DNA from: Romanomermis culicivorax
Taxonomy: Eukaryota; Nematoda; Enoplea; Mermithida; Mermithidae
Reading direction: 5' to 3'
NCBI GenBank assembly: GCA_963922205.1
Contig: CAWUHX010000336.1
Location: 1-64,000, forward strand
Length of the DNA stretch: 64,000 bases
Shown here: in pieces, positions 33,531-44,827 of the stretch
Layout: the number at the start of each line of letters is the position of its first letter
How positions within the stretch are numbered: position 1 is the first letter of the stretch
Translations under genes and position numbers: made by a program
Notes under the pieces: generated by a model
Told to the model about the DNA's origin: nothing
Seen by the model: the letters and a program-made list of their open reading frames with translations, nothing else
Database searches by the model: none

Positions 33531-36100
33531 AATTTTCCATTTTTTTTTTGAAACCTACCCTTCAATGTTTTATTTTTTGTATTTAAATGTTGTAAATTGT
33601 GACGTCACAAAAATATTTATTTAAATAAAAAGTTTGAAACATTAGGAAAGAAGTTACAAAATTTTTGATTTTTTGGAATTTTTTTCACTTTTTTTGTTTT
33701 TTCCAATTTTTTAAATTTGTTTATGCAGTTTTTTAAATTTTTTTTCAGAAATTCAATTTTTTTTGTTTTTTGATTAATTTTTTAGTTTTTAATTTCATAT
33801 TTAAATCTTGCAAATTCTCCTCGTCTATGACGTCGCGAAATTTTTTTTTATAAAAAGTTTGAAACATCAAGAAAAAAGTTGCAAAATTTTCGTTTTTTTA
33901 TTTTTTAAATTTTTTCCATATAGTTGAATTTCCTATTGTTTTTTGTTTTTTTAATTGTTTTCCAAGTATTTGAATTATTTTTTTTCAAATGTTTTATTTT
34001 TTTCAATTATTTTTTCCAAATGTTTGAATTTTTTGTCTTCTTTAACTTTTTAAATTTTTTTTCAATTTTCCTCCAGAAATTTGAACTTTTGTTCAATTTT
34101 TCTAAATTTGTTTACTTTTTTTGATTTTTTTCCAATTATTTAAATCTATTTATTTTTCGCTTTTTTTGAATTTTGTCTTCTTTTTTCATTTTTTACAAAA
34201 TATTTTATTTTTCTTCCTTCATTTTTCTGATTTTATCATAGTCCTTAAATTTATTTTTTTGCTTTTTGTTTTTTAATTTTTTTCTCTTCTTTTCAGAGTA
34301 TTTGAATTTTTTGGTTTTTTTCAAATTTTGAAAATGAAATTTTGATTTTGCATTTCCAAAATCGAATTTTAATTTTCATAATTAAATAAAATTCAGTATT
34401 AAAAATTAATTTTCGATTTTAATCAATTTTCGGGCTCAAATTTTGATTTTTGTGATTTTGAACATCAAAATTTTGATTTTTACGATAAAATTTCAAATTT
34501 TAATGTGATTTTTATTATCAAATTTTGAGTTTTATGATCAAATTTTGATTTTTTATTGATTTTCAAAATCAAATTTTGAATATTAATTTTATTCAAAATC
34601 AAATTTTGAATTTCAATCTGATTTTAACAATAAATTTTTGACCTTCTGGTTTTTGATTTTTGGAATCAAATCTTAATTTTTAATTCCATTTTCAGCATCA
34701 AAATCTTGATTTTTATAATCAAATTTTGAATTTTCAGAATCAAATTTTTCACTTTAAAAATCAAATTTTGAATTTCACAATGAATTTTTGATTTTTAATT
34801 GTTTTTGAGGCTCAAGTTTTGATTTTCAATGTTTTCCTTTGATTTTTTCTGTTTCATTGTTTTCTTTTTCACATTTCTTCTTTTTTTCTGTCTTTTCTAT
34901 TTTCTTGTTTTTTCTTTTTGTTTCCATGTTTTTCTGATTTCTTATGTTTTCTTGCTTTTACGATTTTCTCTGTTTTCTTATTTTTTTCCGATTTTTTCGG
35001 TTTATTTTCTTGTTTTTTCAGTTTTTTTTCTGTTTTTTGTTGTTGTTTGAGATCCATCCTGTTTCTAGTTTTTTTTTTTATTTCTTCTGTTTCTTTTTTC
35101 CTTTTTCTATATTTTCTTGTTTTTTGTGATTTTCTGATTCTTTCTGTTTTCTTGTTTTTTCTTTTTTTCTGTTTTCTTGTTTTCCTTTCATTTTTTCTCT
35201 TTTCTTGGTTTTTCTGATTTTTCTATTTCTTTTATGTTTTCTTTTTTTTGTGATTTTCTGATTCTTTCTCTTCTCTTGTTTTTTCTTATTTCTTCCGTCT
35301 CCTTGTTTTTAATAATTTTTTTCCTTCTGTTTTTCTCTGTATTTTTGTTTTTCCGATTTTTTCTGGTTTCTCTGTTTTTTTGTTATTTTTTTCTCTTTCC
35401 ATTATTCTGTTCTGTTTTTTTTCTTCTTCTGATTTTGCTCGTTTTATTGTTTTTTCTTATTTACTTTTTGATTTTTTCTGTTTTCTTGTATTTTATGATT
35501 TTCTTTACTTTTTTTTCCGCGCTTTTGATTTTTCCTTTCTGCTGGTTTCCAAGTGTTTGAGTTTTTTTGTTTTTGGATTTCTTCAACTTTTTTAATTTTT
35601 TCAATATTTCTACAGAAATAATTTTTTTCCAAATATTTAAATTTATTTGTTTTTTCAAATTTATTTAAATTTTTTCCAAATATTTAATTTTCTTTCTTCA
35701 TTTTTCTGATTTTTTTCAAGTTTTTAAAATTGATTTTTTCGCTTTGTTTTTTTAAAAATATGATTTTTTCTTGTTTTTTGCAAAAACTACTAAAAATACG
35801 CATTATTTACATTACAAAATTAAAAAAACATCAATACAAAATTACGAAAAATTCCATTTTGAGAGACCCTGTCGCAATTTTCGTGTTTATAGGGCAAGAA
35901 AAATGCACAAAAAAACAGACTAGAAAAAAGCGAAAAAATTCACAAAAACAACCAAAAAACAAATATCACATGGAAAAGTAAAGCTACAGTAAACTGGAAA
36001 AATACAGTAAGCATCCTGCTTTTCACAAAAGCTACAGTAAACTTGAAAAATACAGTAAACTTAAAAAAATACAGTAAGCATCCTGCTTTCTACAAATTTG
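33531..36100. repeat. Unit 1 spacer between convergent gene ends
   Basis: Holds a T-rich 'tttccaaatatttaaattt' segment, an internal repeat of the LRSAM1 3' flank (33829-33880 resembles 33600-33650), and an 'atcaaattttgattttt' palindromic segment (34330-34820). A 'ctgttttcttg' tract of the intron-h family follows (34830-35560), then a cluster of TACAGTA words (35980-36090). No gene visible. Confidence 0.75.
33624..33629 (+). terminator. Polyadenylation signal AATAAA, LRSAM1 unit 1
   Basis: AATAAA lies 94 bases after the stop codon, in a short 3' UTR with a cAMP-element-like TGACGTCA just upstream (33600-33607). The same arrangement is kept in the two downstream copies (38902-38907 and 44931-44936). 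Confidence 0.65.
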
Positions 36101-36268
36101 TCATTTTTTCTTCAGTATGGCTTTTGTAGTGGGCAGATTGGAGGTGGATTTTTTCACGTTTGACGACGATTTTCGGACCGTTGGCGCCAAATTTTGATTA
36201 TTTTTACAATTTTTCATCAATTTTTCTGGCATTTTGGGCGTGGATTTTTCGTAATTTTCCACCAATTG
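36101..36268 (-). CDS. Copy 1 of terminal exon of the convergent minus-strand gene
   Basis: On the minus strand, acceptor catatttcag then 55 codons and TGA. It starts QLVENYEKSTPKMPEKLMKN and ends TTKAILKKK. The frame is intact. Against the copy nearest the gene (47815-47982) it differs by Asn/Lys, Val/Met and Arg/Lys changes and otherwise matches closely. The exon is basic and Ser/Thr-rich, suggesting a disordered tail. It could serve as a distal alternative last exon or be an unused duplicate. Confidence 0.6.
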   Translation of the reverse strand, partial: QLVENYEKSTPKMPEKLMKNCKNNQNLAPTVRKSSSNVKKSTSNLPTTKAILKKK

Positions 36269-37600
36269 CTGAAATATGTGGGAAAAAAAGCTGAAAAAAG
36301 CTAAAAAAAGGTTGAACTTTCGTTTGAAAAATTAATATTTTGCTCTGAACTCTATTAAAATTTAGCCAAAAATTTTCAAAATTTTCAAATCTTTGTCTTT
36401 AAAAATTTATATTTTGCTAAAAAATTTGAGAATTTAACCAAAAAAATTATAATTTTCAAATTTTTTTATTTTTTTTCTCTATAGAAATTACCAAAAATTT
36501 GAAAATTTTGAAATTTTTTGTTCGAAAAATTGATATTTTGCTCTTAAAATTTGAAAATTTAGGCGAAATAGATTAAAGATTTTAGAATTGATATTTTCTT
36601 AGGAAAAAAATGCAATTTTTATATTTTTCGCCAAAAAAGGCGTTTTTTAGACATAACTTGATGACGCCTCACCGTAGAAAGACAAAAAACATTTTTTTGA
36701 ATAGATCTCGTGAAGATCTATCGATTGACACCAAATTTGGCGTATTTTGATGCGATACGTCAATTTTCAATCCATATTTTGAATTTTTGCTGCCAACAGG
36801 GTGCCTGATCTGAATAATATTTGTTTCGGCTCTAGAATAGCGAAAAATGGAGCTAGAAGAATAAAATTTATATATTTAGATAGATCTCGACGAGACGAAC
36901 AAAAAAGAACGTGGACTTTTTTTGCAATTTCCAATTCCCGTCGAGTTATCGTTAAAAATACGATTTGTTGGTTAGAAAATTTTCTTTTTTTCTCCAAAAA
37001 TTAGCATATTGGGCACCAATCGACAGATCTCGATGAGACGAAGCCAAAAATCAAATTTATACTCTCCAATTTTCATTTTTGATGGAGTAATTAAGAAAAA
37101 ACGCATCAGTTTCACTAAAATTTGAATTTTTTTCCAAAGGCTTTTCTTGTCTTAAAAATTGATATTTTTGTGCAGAAAATGTAAAAATTTGGTGGAAAGA
37201 AATTAAAAAAAAAATATATATTGAATTTTCAACTAAAAATACTTGGAAATATTCATGCGGAATAATTGAAAATTTTGAAATTTCATGAAAATTTGTCGAA
37301 ATTTAAGTTTTTTTAGTTTTTTTTAGTTTGTTTTTTTTGTTCTTTCATCGTTGTTTTTTCTTTTTTTCAAATTTTTCCCAAATATTCAAAAAAAATTTTT
37401 TTCTTTTTTCCATTTTTTCAATTATTTTTATACTTTCTTTTAATTTTTTTTATTATTTTTTCAATTTAGCCGTTTTGTTGTTTTATTGTTGTTTTTTTCT
37501 TTTTTCTCCAAGTATTTAATTTTTTTGGTTTTTTTTCCAAATATTTAAATTTTCATTTGTTTTTCTCCAAATTTTTTTCAAATATTAAATTTTTTTCAAG
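36269..37600. repeat. Spacer between units 1 and 2
   Basis: From 36269 to 36650 there is 'aaaattgatattttgctc' monomer sequence of the kind filling 48.0-49.9 kb. From 36660 to 37110 there is a cluster of AGATCTCG repeats with a further acagggtgcctgatc motif. From 37310 to 37600 the sequence is T-rich up to the SAM-exon acceptor. The whole stretch is repeated at about 42.6-43.63 kb. Relative to that copy, about 400 bp is missing here near 36575. Confidence 0.7.
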
Positions 37601-37792
37601 GAAAAAACTCTCGATCCGGACGTTAAAAAATTGTTAGTCGACGCCAAAGCTACTTTATATTTGCCAATTTTGGCTCAAAAACGCGTCACCATAAATTTAT
37701 TGACGGAAAATTTGGCCGACGATTCGTTTTTTGAACGAGAAAAATTTTTGATTTTTCTAATGAAAAAATCTCTCAAAATTGAACTTACATAG
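37601..37792 (+). pseudogene. Unit 2 copy of LRSAM1 SAM exon, donor lost
   Basis: Homologous to 32332-32469 with the acceptor kept. The donor CGA|gtaaat has become CGA GAAAAAT, so there is no GT. Reading on gives EREKFLIFLMKKSLKIELT and a TAG at 37790-37792. Two coding changes (Ile to Val, Asp to Ala). If spliced in, it would end the protein after the first SAM helices and remove the RING. Confidence 0.85.
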
Positions 37793-38126
37793 ACAAAATT
37801 AATATTTTTGAATAGATCTCATCGAGATCTATCGATTGGTACCAAATTTGTAAGATTTTGGTGAGAATCTAACGTTAAATTCACACTTTTTGTTTTTTTG
37901 GAACAGGGTGTCTCATAATTGATCAGTTTTTTTGGAATTTTTACCATTTTTTGGCAGAAAATTGCTAAAATTGTAGCTACAAAAATAAACTTTATATTTT
38001 TGGATAGATCTCGTCGAGATCTATCGATTGGTACTAATTACGTAGAATTTTGCTTCGAAATTGATGCTAAATTAGCCCTTTTTCTATTTTTTGGAACAGG
38101 GTGTCTCTAATTTTCTTTTTTTGCAG

Positions 38127-38285
38127 ATTGGAGTTCACGATCAAGTTTTAATTAAAAATCTACGACATTTGTTGACACATGGATCTGGAATGACGTCAGC
38201 AACGCCAGAGAAATCAGCTGCATCAAGTTTACCAACTGTGAAAGCTCATTTTGAAATGGAATGCGTAATTTGTATGGAAAGGAAA
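38127..38285 (+). CDS. LRSAM1: Unit 2 copy of LRSAM1 exon 13
   Basis: Identical at base level to 32858-33016, with the same acceptor (ttttgcag) and donor (gtgagt). Phase 0 in and out, so exon 12 of unit 1 could splice to it directly. Whether it is transcribed cannot be told from sequence. Confidence 0.6.
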
Positions 38286-38657
38286 GTGAGTGAAAAATTG
38301 TGTAAATTTTTAAATTTTTGTGAAAAAACTGGAAAAAAATTCAAATTTTCCGGAAAATTTCCTCTAAAAATGAAAATTAAATTCCAAAAATTACATTTTT
38401 AGAAAGATCTTTTTGCGATTTATCGATCGATACACATTTCGACCTGATTTGGATCAAAAAATTTCAACAAAAAATGTAGGAAAAATTCATTATTTTGAAA
38501 AAATCTCCTCTAAAAAAGAAAATTAAGTGATAAAAATTACATTTTTAGAAACAACTTTTCGAGATCTATCGATTGATACCCATTTCGGACTGATTTAGAA
38601 ACAAAAAATTTTCCGATATCAGCTCCTGATCAGTGCAAATTTCTTCGCCAATTTCAG

Positions 38658-38798
38658 AGTTCGACAATTTTTTTGCCGTGCGGCCACGTTTGTTGTTGCC
38701 ATTTGTGCGACGAAAATGTTCAAATTTGCCCTCTGTGTCGGAGTCGAATCGATCAAAAAATTGATCTATCTTGCGGTCAATTGTACGATTTGGCTTGA
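38658..38798 (+). CDS. LRSAM1: Unit 2 copy of LRSAM1 exon 14 (RING, stop)
   Basis: Identical in coding sequence to 33390-33530, with an intact acceptor, all RING ligands and the same TGA. Its AATAAA lies at 38902-38907. It forms a complete alternative 3' end with exon 38127-38285. Confidence 0.6.
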   Translation, partial: SSTIFLPCGHVCCCHLCDENVQICPLCRSRIDQKIDLSCGQLYDLA

Positions 38799-38901
38799 AA
38801 TTTTCCATTTTTTTTTTGAAACTTACCCTTCAATGTTTTATTTTTTGTATTTGAATGTTGTAATTTCTCCTAGTCTGTGACGTCACAAAAATATTTATTT
38901 A

Positions 38902-38907
38902 AATAAA
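38902..38907 (+). terminator. Polyadenylation signal AATAAA, unit 2
   Basis: AATAAA 104 bases after the unit-2 RING exon stop, in the same context as in unit 1. Confidence 0.5.
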
Positions 38908-41718
38908 AAGTTTGAAACATTAGGAAAGAAGTTACAAAAAAATTTTTGATTTTTTGGAATTTTTTTCACTTTTTTTGTTTTTTCCAATTTTTTAAATTTG
39001 TTTATGCAGTTTTTTAAATTTTTTTTCAGAAATTCAATTTTTTTTGTTTTCTAATTAATTTTTTAGTTTTTAATTTCATATTTAAATCTTGCAAATTCTC
39101 CTCGTCTATGACGTCGCGAAATTTTTTTTTATAAAAAGTTTGAAACGTCAAGAAAAAAGTTGCAAAATTTTCGTTTTTTTATTTTCTAAATTTTTTCCAT
39201 ATAGTTGAATTTCCTATTGTTTTTTGTTTTTTTAACTGTTTTCCAAGTATTTGAATTATTTTTTTTTTATTTTTTTTCAAATGTTTTATTTTTTTCAATT
39301 ATTTTTTCCAAATGTTTGAATTTTTTGTCTTCTTTAACTTTTTAAATTTTTTTTTCAATTTTCCTCCAGAAATTTAAACTTTTGTTCAATTTTTCTAAAT
39401 TTGTTTACTTTTTTTGATTTTTTTTTTCAAATATTTAAATCTATTTCTTTTTCGTTTTTTTTGAATTTTTTGAATTTTGTCTTCTTTTTTCATTTTTTAC
39501 AAAATATTTTATTTTTCTTCCTTCATTTTTCTGATTTTTTCAAAGTCTTTAAATTTATTTTTTTGCTTTTTGTTTTTTAATTTTTTTCTTTTCTTTTCTG
39601 AGTATTTGAATTTTTTGGTTTTTTTTTCAAATTTTGAAAATGAGCATTTCCAAAATCGAATTTTAATTTTTATAGTTGAATAATACTCAGTTTTAAAAAT
39701 TAATTTCCGATTTTAATTAATTTTTAATTAATTTTGATTTTTGTGATTTTGAACATCAAAATTTTGATTTTTACGATAAAATTTCAAATTTTAATGTGAT
39801 TTTTATTATCAAATTTTGAGTTTTATGATCAAATTTTGATTTTTAATTGATCTTCAAAATCAAATTTTGGATATTAATTTTTTTCAAAATCAAATTTTGA
39901 ATTTCAATCTGATTTTAACAATAAATTTTTGATCTTCTGGATTTTCATTTTCAGCATCAAAATTTTGATTTTGATAATCAAATTTTTCATGTTAAAAATC
40001 GAATTTTGAATTTCAAAATGAATTTTTGATTTTTAATTGGTTTTGAGGCTCAAATTTTGTTTTTTGTGATTTTGAACATCAAAATTTTGATTTCTACGAT
40101 AAAATTTCAAATTTTAATGTGATTTTTATTATCAAATTTTAAGTTTTATGATCAAATTTTGATTTTTTATTGATTTTCAAAATCAAATTTTGGATATTAA
40201 TTTTTTTTCAAAATCAAATTTTGAATTTCAATCTGATTTTAACAATAAATTTTTGACCTTCTGGTTTTTGATTTTTGGAATCAAATCTTAATTTTTAATT
40301 CCATTTTCAGCATCAAAATCTTGATTTTTATAATCAAATTTTGAATTTTCAGAATCAAATTTTTCACTTTAAAAATCAAATTTTGAATTTCACAATGAAT
40401 TTTTGATTTTTAATTGTTTTTGAGGCTCAAGTTTTGATTTTCAATGTTTTCCTTTGATTTTTTCTGTTTCATTGTTTTCTTTTTCACATTTCTTCTTTTT
40501 TCTGTCTTTTCTATTTTCTTGTTTTTTCTTTTTGTTTCCATGTTTTTCTGATTTCTTATGTTTTCTTGCTTTTACGATTTTCTCTGTTTTCTTATTTTTT
40601 TCCGATTTTTTCGGTTTATTTTCTTGTTTTTTCAGTTTTTTTTCTGTTTTTTGTTGTTGTTTGAGATCCATCCTGTTTCTAGTTTTTTTTTTTATTTCTT
40701 CTGTTTCTTTTTTCCTTTTTCTATATTTTCTTGTTTTTTGTGATTTTCTGATTCTTTCTGTTTTCTTGTTTTTTCTTTTTTTCTGTTTTCTTGTTTTCCT
40801 TTCATTTTTTCTCTTTTCTTGGTTTTTCTGATTTTTCTATTTCTTTTATGTTTTCTTTTTTTTGTGATTTTCTGATTCTTTCTCTTCTCTTGTTTTTTCT
40901 TATTTCTTCCGTCTCCTTGTTTTTAATAATTTTTTTCCTTCTGTTTTTCTCTGTATTTTTGTTTTTCCGATTTTTTCTGGTTTCTCTGTTTTTTTGTTAT
41001 TTTTTTCTCTTTCCATTATTCTGTTCTGTTTTTTTTCTTCTTCTGATTTTGCTCGTTTTATTGTTTTTTCTTATTTACTTTTTGATTTTTTCTGTTTTCT
41101 TGTATTTTATGATTTTCTTTACTTTTTTTTCCGCGCTTTTGATTTTTCCTTTCTGCTGGTTTCCAAGTGTTTGAGTTTTTTTGTTTTTGGATTTCTTCAA
41201 CTTTTTTAATTTTTTCAATATTTCTACAGAAATAATTTTTTTCCAAATATTTAAATTTATTTGTTTTTTCAAATTTATTTAAATTTTTTCCAAATATTTA
41301 ATTTTCTTTCTTCATTTTTCTGATTTTTTTCAAGTTTTTAAAATTGATTTTTTCGCTCTGTTTTTTTAAAAATTTGATTCTTTTTTGTTTTTTTTTTGCA
41401 AAAACTACTAAAAATACGCATTATTTACATTACAAAATTAAAAAAACATCAATACAAAATTACGAAAAATTCCATTTTGAGAGACCCTGTCGCAATTTTC
41501 GTGTTTATAGGGCAAGAAAAATGCACAAAAAAACAGACTAGAAAAAAGCGAAAAAATTCACAAAAACAACCAAAAAACAAATATCACATGGAAAAGTAAA
41601 GCTACAGTAAACTGGAAAAATACAGTAAGCATCCTGCTTTTCACAAAAGCTACAGTAAACTTGAAAAATACAGTAAACTTAAAAAAATACAGTAAGCATC
41701 CTGCTTTCTACAAATTTG

Positions 41719-41886
41719 TCATTTTCTCTTCAGTATAGCTTTTGTAGTGGGCAGATTGGAGGTGGATTTTTTCACGTTTGACGACGATTTTCGGACCGTT
41801 GGCGCCAAATTTTGATTATTTTTACAATTTTTCATCAATTTTTCTGGCATTTTGGGCGTGGATTTTTCGTAATTTTCCACCAATTG
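41719..41886 (-). CDS. Copy 2 of terminal exon of the convergent minus-strand gene
   Basis: Minus strand, acceptor catatttcag, 55 codons, TGA at 41719-41721. Starts QLVENYEKSTPKMPEKLMKN like copy 1 but ends AILKRK like copy 3. The frame is open. It lies in the middle unit, so it is distal to both parent genes. Confidence 0.55.
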   Translation of the reverse strand, partial: QLVENYEKSTPKMPEKLMKNCKNNQNLAPTVRKSSSNVKKSTSNLPTTKAILKRK

Positions 41887-43629
41887 CTGAAATATGTGGG
41901 AAAAAAAAGCTGAAAAAAGCTAAAAAAAGGTTGAACTTTCGTTTGAAAAATTGATATTTTGCTCTGAACTCTATTAAAATTTAGCCAAAAATTTTCAAAA
42001 TTTTCAAATCTTTGTCTTAAAAAATTTATATTTTGCTAAAAAATTTGAGAATTTAACCAAAAAAATTATAATTTTCAAATTTTTTAATTTTTTTTCTCTA
42101 TAGAAATTACCAAAAATTTGAAAATTTAAAAATTTTTTGTTCGAAAAATTGATATTTTGCTCTTAAAATTTGAAAATTTAGGCGAAATAGATTAAAGATT
42201 TTAGAATTTTAGCTTCAAAAAATGTCGTATTTTGCTCCAAGAATTTTAAAAATTTAGCTAAAAAACGGGAAAATTGACTCAAAAGTTGAAATTTTTGTAA
42301 CTTCCGCTAGGAAAATTGATGTTTTCCGAAAAAAAATTAAAATTTGGCGAAAAAAGTTTAATTTTTTAAATTTTCGTCTACAAAAATACATTTGATGGAA
42401 AAATTGAAATTTGCCGAATTTTTGTCTGAAAATAATCAAAAATTTTAAAAATTTAGCTAAAAAATCGAAAATTTATGAATTTTCGTACAAAAAAATGTCA
42501 CAAACTCAGCGAAAAAAAATCGAAAATTGAGCCAAAAATTGAGTCGGAATTTTTGAATTTAATGGTGGAAAATTGAGTCAGAAGTTGAAAATTTTTTCAA
42601 CTTTCGCTGGGAAAATTGATATTTTCTTAGGAAAAAAATGCAATTTTTATATTTTTCGCCAAAAAAGGCGTTTTTTAGACATAACTTGATGACGCCTCAC
42701 CGTAGAAAGACAAAAAAAAGTTTTTTGAATAGATCTCGTGAAGATCTATCGATTGACACCAAATTTGGCGTATTTTGATGCGATACGTCAATTTTCAATC
42801 CATATTTTGAATTTTTGCTGCCAACAGGGTGCCTGATCTGAATAATATTTGTTTCGGCTCTAGAATAGCGAAAAATGGAGCTAGAAGAATAAAATTTATA
42901 TATTTAGATAGATCTCGACGAGACGAACAAAAAAGAACCGTGGACTTTTTTTGCAATTTCCAATTCCCGTCGAGTTATCGTTAAAAATACGATTTGTTGG
43001 TTAGAAAATTTTCTTTTTTTCTCCAAAAATTAGCATATTGGGCACCAATCGACAGATCTCGATGAGACGAAGCCAAAAATCAAATTTATACTCTCCAATT
43101 TTCATTTTTGATGGAGTAATTAAGAAAAAACGCATCAGTTTCACTAAAATTTGAATTTTTTTCCAAAGGCTTTTCTTGTCTTAAAAATTGATATTTTTGT
43201 GCAGAAAATGTAAAAATTTGGTGGAAAGAAATTAAAAAAAAAATATATATTGAATTTTCAACTAAAAATACTTGGAAATATTCATGCGGAATAATTGAAA
43301 ATTTTGAAATTTCATGAAAATTTGTCGAAATTTAAGTTTTTTTAGTTTTTTTTAGTTTGTTTTTTTTGTTCTTTCATCGTTGTTTTTTCTTTTTTTCAAA
43401 TTTTTCCCAAATATTCAAAAAAAATTTTTTTCTTTTTTCCATTTTTTCAATTATTTTTATACTTTCTTTTAATTTTTTTTATTATTTTTTCAATTTAGCC
43501 GTTTTGTTGTTTTATTGTTGTTTTTTTCTTTTTTCTCCAAGTATTTAATTTTTTTGGTTTTTTTTCCAAATATTTAAATTTTCATTTGTTTTTCTCCAAA
43601 TTTTTTTCAAATATTAAATTTTTTTCAAG

Positions 43630-43821
43630 GAAAAAACTCTCGATCCGGACGTTAAAAAATTGTTAGTCGACGCCAAAGCTACTTTATATTTGCCAATTTT
43701 GGCTCAAAAACGCGTCACCATAAATTTATTGACGGAAAATTTGGCCGACGATTCGTTTTTTGAACGAGAAAAATTTTTGATTTTTCTAATGAAAAAATCT
43801 CTCAAAATTGAACTTACATAG
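43630..43821 (+). pseudogene. Unit 3 copy of LRSAM1 SAM exon, donor lost
   Basis: Same sequence as the unit 2 copy, including the missing GT donor and the read-through stop (TAG at 43819-43821). The loss therefore predates the split of units 2 and 3. Confidence 0.85.
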
Positions 43822-44155
43822 ACAAAATTAATATTTTTGAATAGATCTCATCGAGATCTATCGATTGGTACCAAATTTGTAAGATTTTGGTGAGAATCTA
43901 ACGTTAAATTCACACTTTTTGTTTTTTTGGAACAGGGTGTCTCATAATTGATCAGTTTTTTTGGAATTTTTACCATTTTTTGGCAGAAAATTGCTAAAAT
44001 TGTAGCTACAAAAATAAACTTTATATTTTTGGATAGATCTCGTCGAGATCTATCGATTGGTACTAATTACGTAGAATTTTGCTTCGAAATTGATGCTAAA
44101 TTAGCCCTTTTTCTATTTTTTGGAACAGGGTGTCTCTAATTTTCTTTTTTTGCAG

Positions 44156-44314
44156 ATTGGAGTTCACGATCAAGTTTTAATTAAAAATCTACGACATTTG
44201 TTGACACATGGATCTGGAATGACGTCAGCAACGCCAGAGAAATCAGCTGCATCAAGTTTACCAACTGTGAAAGCTCATTTTGAAATGGAATGCGTAATTT
44301 GTATGGAAAGGAAA
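44156..44314 (+). CDS. LRSAM1: Unit 3 copy of LRSAM1 exon 13
   Basis: Identical to exon 13 of units 1 and 2, with intact acceptor and gtgagt donor. Confidence 0.55.
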
Positions 44315-44686
44315 GTGAGTGAAAAATTGTGTAAATTTTTAAATTTTTGTGAAAAAACTGGAAAAAAATTCAAATTTTCCGGAAAATTTCCTCTAAAAAT
44401 GAAAATTAAATTCCAAAAATTACATTTTTAGAAAGATCTTTTTGCGATTTATCGATCGATACACATTTCGACCTGATTTGGATCAAAAAATTTCAACAAA
44501 AAATGTAGGAAAAATTCATTATTTTGAAAAAATCTCCTCTAAAAAAGAAAATTAAGTGATAAAAATTACATTTTTAGAAACAACTTTTCGAGATCTATCG
44601 ATTGATACCCATTTCGGACTGATTTAGAAACAAAAAATTTTCCGATATCAGCTCCTGATCAGTGCAAATTTCTTCGCCAATTTCAG

Positions 44687-44827
44687 AGTTCGACAATTTT
44701 TTTGCCGTGCGGCCACGTTTGTTGTTGCCATTTGTGCGACGAAAATGTTCAAATTTGCCCTCTGTGTCGGAGTCGAATCGATCAAAAAATTGATCTATCT
44801 TGCGGTCAATTGTACGATTTGGCTTGA
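44687..44827 (+). CDS. LRSAM1: Unit 3 copy of LRSAM1 exon 14 (RING, stop)
   Basis: Identical coding sequence to the RING exon of units 1 and 2, with intact acceptor and stop. AATAAA at 44931-44936. The antisense open frame across it is a shadow. Confidence 0.55.
   Translation, partial: SSTIFLPCGHVCCCHLCDENVQICPLCRSRIDQKIDLSCGQLYDLA

Larger units (their letters stand above)
37601..43629. repeat. Tandem duplication unit 2 (6,029 bp)
   Basis: A constant offset of 6,029 bp links this unit to unit 3 over almost its whole length (37601/43630, 38091/44120, 38566/44595, 41075/47104). Differences are very few, for example one inserted C near 42938. Unit 1 (32.33-37.60 kb) is shorter because it lacks about 345 bp of the 'atcaaattttgatt' block and about 400 bp near 36.58 kb, and it is more diverged. 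Confidence 0.9.

Noticed and set aside
33298..33540. Antisense 80-codon frame across the RING exon (also at 38566 and 44595)
   Set aside because: Mirror of the RING coding strand; the plus strand encodes all zinc ligands and the splice sites fit only that strand.
37919..38110. Short plus-strand frame with IAKIVATKINFIFLDRSRRD
   Set aside because: Falls on the AGATCTCG repeat module in an intron; the same words occur in other frames at 36.85 kb, so it is repeat, not exon.
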